Positions 61,495 through 64,000 of a stretch of 64,000 nucleotides of DNA are shown piece after piece (position 1 is the first letter of the stretch; each line of letters starts with the position of its first letter). Under the pieces are notes generated by a model. That model saw nothing but the letters and a program-made list of their open reading frames with translations, made no database searches and was not told the DNA's origin. Where the stretch lies: assembly GCF_033568475.1 (NCBI RefSeq), contig NW_027331831.1, forward strand, positions 7,750,001-7,814,000, in the 5' to 3' direction. The DNA comes from Henckelia pumila. Its lineage: Eukaryota; Streptophyta; Magnoliopsida; Lamiales; Gesneriaceae. Made by a program: the position numbers and the translations under genes.

Positions 61495-63241
61495 TAGGGA
61501 TGTAAATGAGTAGAGTCGAGCCGAACAGTATTGGGCTCGAGCCCGGCTCGTTTGACAGAAATAAGAGCTCGAGCTCGAGAGATCCGAGCTTTTATCATAG
61601 GGCTCGGGCTCGGCTCGTTTAGTATATATAAAAGCTCGAGCTCGACTCGAGCTCGGCTCGTTTATCATATTGAACAATCCTGGATCGAGTTCGGCTCGTT
61701 AAGCAGGCTCTTTAGAGAGCTCGTTTTCAGGATCGTTAGTGAGCTCGTTTTCGGTCTCGTTAGCAGGCTCGTTAAGTGAGCTCATAAAGCAGGCTTGTTA
61801 GCAAGCTCGCTTTCAGGCTCGTTTTCAAGCTCGTCAGACATATAACAGAGCTCGAGTTTGATTTTTTTCGATTATAATTTTTGGATCAAATTGACTATAA
61901 CTTGATTTATAAGCTTACCATGATCTAAAACTTCAACCTCCAACATAACCCAATTCGAAAAATCCACAAATATCATTTATTAAAGTTTTCAATCTTTATG
62001 AATTTACAATATCATTACTAACTGCTCAAGTCATGATAAATCTTGAAACATTCGAATTTATAATAGATCAAATTCTATATGCAAATTTCAACCACAATCC
62101 TTCGATTGTTTTCAATCTGTACAAGTTCAATGTGTACTATCCTATGCTATATAGTACAATTGTATTCATCATTCCAAAAATTTCACCACACGATCAAATA
62201 ATTAATAAACTAAAAATTCAAGTTTCGTTATTATTTATATCTTTCAAATAAAATCTGAAGCTCCCAACAAAAAATCCTAAACCCAAGTTTCGAGCACTTA
62301 CTTTTGAAGAAAATTAACACAGTCAATGCTTATTTCACAAGTATATAAAACTTTATTGCACGAATTAATTATTATAATATATATTTTTTTAGATTTCAAA
62401 AATATATATATTTATTTTAAAATATTTTTAAAAAACCACCACACTATTATTTTTTATAATGAGATATAAGCATTACTTGTGATACGATCTGCCCGTATAT
62501 AAAATATTTTATTTAATGATATTATATAAATTTATTAAAATATTGTGCATATATACATATATTGAGTTAATAAATTTTAACTCAACAAACTTAATTTAGA
62601 TAATTTTACAACTTCTTTTAACTAAAATTTTTTAATATCATTCATCTATCACATATAGTTCTAATTCTCGTAAGACATTTTAAATAAAATTGTTGTTTCA
62701 GTTTTTTTAAAAATATATTGATTGAATTGTCATTCATTAGTAATATTGCACATATAAATATTTTATTTATTGTGTTTTTAAGAGAATTTTGATACAATGA
62801 TTTTAAAGTTAAAATAAAAAATACAAATTGTGGCTACATCCTATATATTGTAAATTCAGCTTTATTAATTTCAACAAAATATTATGTTCTAATCATATCA
62901 ATTGCATTAATATTAATATTTTTTATTTGTCCACTCAAAATCAAACTAAATAAAGTCACATAAATTAAATGAACATATTCGTGAGCCTTCGAAACGAGCC
63001 AAACTCAAGTTGGAGCTCGCGAGCCTCCTAAACGAGTCGATCCCGAGCTCGAACTCCTAAGCTTATTAACAAACATGTTCGCGAGCTCACGAGCCGAATA
63101 TTCTTAAGTTCAAGCTTGACTCGTGAAAATTGTCGAGATCAAAATCAAGCTCGGGCTCGGCTCGATAAGCTTACCGAACGAGTTTTCTACCGAGCCAAGC
63201 TCTGAATAGCTCACGAACCATTCGGTTCGTTTACATCCCTA
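61495..63241. mobile_element. 1.75-kb non-autonomous hAT-like element
   Basis: The left end is TAGGGATGTAAATGAG and the right end is the inverse of TAGGGATGTAAACGAA. ACTGCGAA flanks both sides (61487-61494, 63242-63249), a perfect 8-bp target duplication. Subterminal zones are packed with GCTCG/CGAGC words (61530-61850 and 62985-63215). The middle (61870-62980) is AT-rich and I see no transposase there. It is long for a MITE; the open frames in the GCTCG zones are repeat artefacts. Confidence 0.92.
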
Positions 63242-63249
63242 ACTGCGAA

Positions 63250-64000
63250 CAAGAACCCAAACTATAAATAATCATGAACAAATTTCATATCTTAATTATT
63301 TTATTAACTATTACGACACATGTTTTGGAACACGTTCTTGGATCAGTCAGATGTGATACCCGTAGCAGCGGAAGTTTAAAATTTTTATTTTCTGATCTGG
63401 AACGATTCCAGATCATGGATATCAAATCCTAACGATTAAAACAAACAAGTAAAATAAAACAGAATTAAATTTTACCTCTCAAGTCTTAACTTGAGGTTAT
63501 GGACTCCAACAAAAAATTCTGCTCTTCTTGTATATCCCAGGAACTGATAACTCGCTCGATCAACTCCTGAATCAGGTCCACGAACAGAATTCTTAATCCC
63601 TCTGTGTCAGACTGCACTAGAAAGTCTATCAGAAGTTTCTACGAAGAGAATTAACAGATTTGATCTGTTAAATTAGACTGCAAATTTCGAAAACTGCGGT
63701 CTGAATTTTCAAAAATAGAGGAGAAAGGGGGCGGCCAACCCTAGAGAGAAAACTCTAGGATTTTCGAAAATTATGAATGCCTATGTGTAATTTCTGTACT
63801 GCTATAACTTATTTATAATGTGGGCTGCTAACAGCTTAAGGCCCATTAGTCATAAGTTCAAGTCTGAAAAGCAAAACCCGCATGTTCAGAAATTAATATA
63901 AAATTCATCGTGACTCAAATTGATAAACCAATTTAACCAATGTGTACAGAAACCTTTTCTGCATATTTTAAAGTCAAGATAAATTTTCTAAATCCGAATT
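63250..64000. other. Unassigned sequence, possibly LTR-derived
   Basis: It contains TGATACCCGTAGCAGCGGAAG-like wording near 63354, seen near the ends of some plant LTRs, and a short inverted repeat CCCTAGAG/CTCTAGG near 63740. The rest lies beyond the window. No gene is recognised. Confidence 0.25.

Noticed and set aside
61531..61779. Open frames rich in Arg, Ala, Ser and Leu on both strands
   Set aside because: They result from GCTCG subterminal repeats of the hAT-like element.

Overview
The window is nuclear DNA of a flowering plant, almost certainly a eudicot. It has split genes with GT-AG introns, plastid-targeted enzymes, long AT-rich spacers and many nested plant transposons. The style of the chromovirus polyprotein made me think of an asterid such as Lamiales, but that is a guess. 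There are no bacterial operons, CRISPR arrays or rRNA genes, and I recognised no tRNA.

Host genes. Three complete genes lie in a gene island between about 8 and 21.6 kb. These are a ten-exon plastidic glucose-6-phosphate dehydrogenase (P2 type, + strand, 8038-11555), a six-exon steroleosin/11-beta-HSD-like short-chain dehydrogenase (+ strand, 14546-16153) and a seven-exon chloroplast stromal cyclophilin of the CYP20-3/ROC4 type (- strand, 17546-21560). All exon phases close exactly, giving proteins of 597, 328 and 249 residues. G6PDH supplies NADPH to the plastid and the cyclophilin is a stromal redox-linked foldase; nothing shows that they work together. A fourth, intronless gene, a SAUR (- strand, 55197-55709), stands alone.

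Transposons, left to right. 0-7.3 kb holds a hAT-type MITE end, a non-autonomous hAT element with a decayed transposase tail, two tandem Helitron-like copies, a hAT MITE with a perfect 8-bp target duplication, and a chromovirus solo LTR sitting inside an older LTR. 22-24.6 kb holds a 5'-truncated LINE and two MITEs. 25.15-46.08 kb is one nested composite. An old LTR element (target duplication CCGGG, apparently non-coding interior) carries an LTR-like insertion in its 5' LTR, a related solo LTR in its interior (GATAT) and a 9.2-kb Tekay/Del-like chromovirus in its 3' LTR (ATAGA). 48.89-53.67 kb is a Ty1/copia element (AAATT) with five coding breaks. 56.8-63.2 kb holds two fold-back MITEs beside (TA)n tracts, a second copy of the hAT family from 0.6 kb, and a 1.75-kb hAT-like element with a perfect 8-bp duplication.

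Most noteworthy: (i) an array of short stem-loops in the chromovirus LTRs whose stems are kept by paired base changes between diverged copies; (ii) a GT-AG bounded 197-bp segment between gag and protease whose removal would bring the two reading frames together; (iii) target-site duplications that fix the order of nested insertions. I found no clear new host system.
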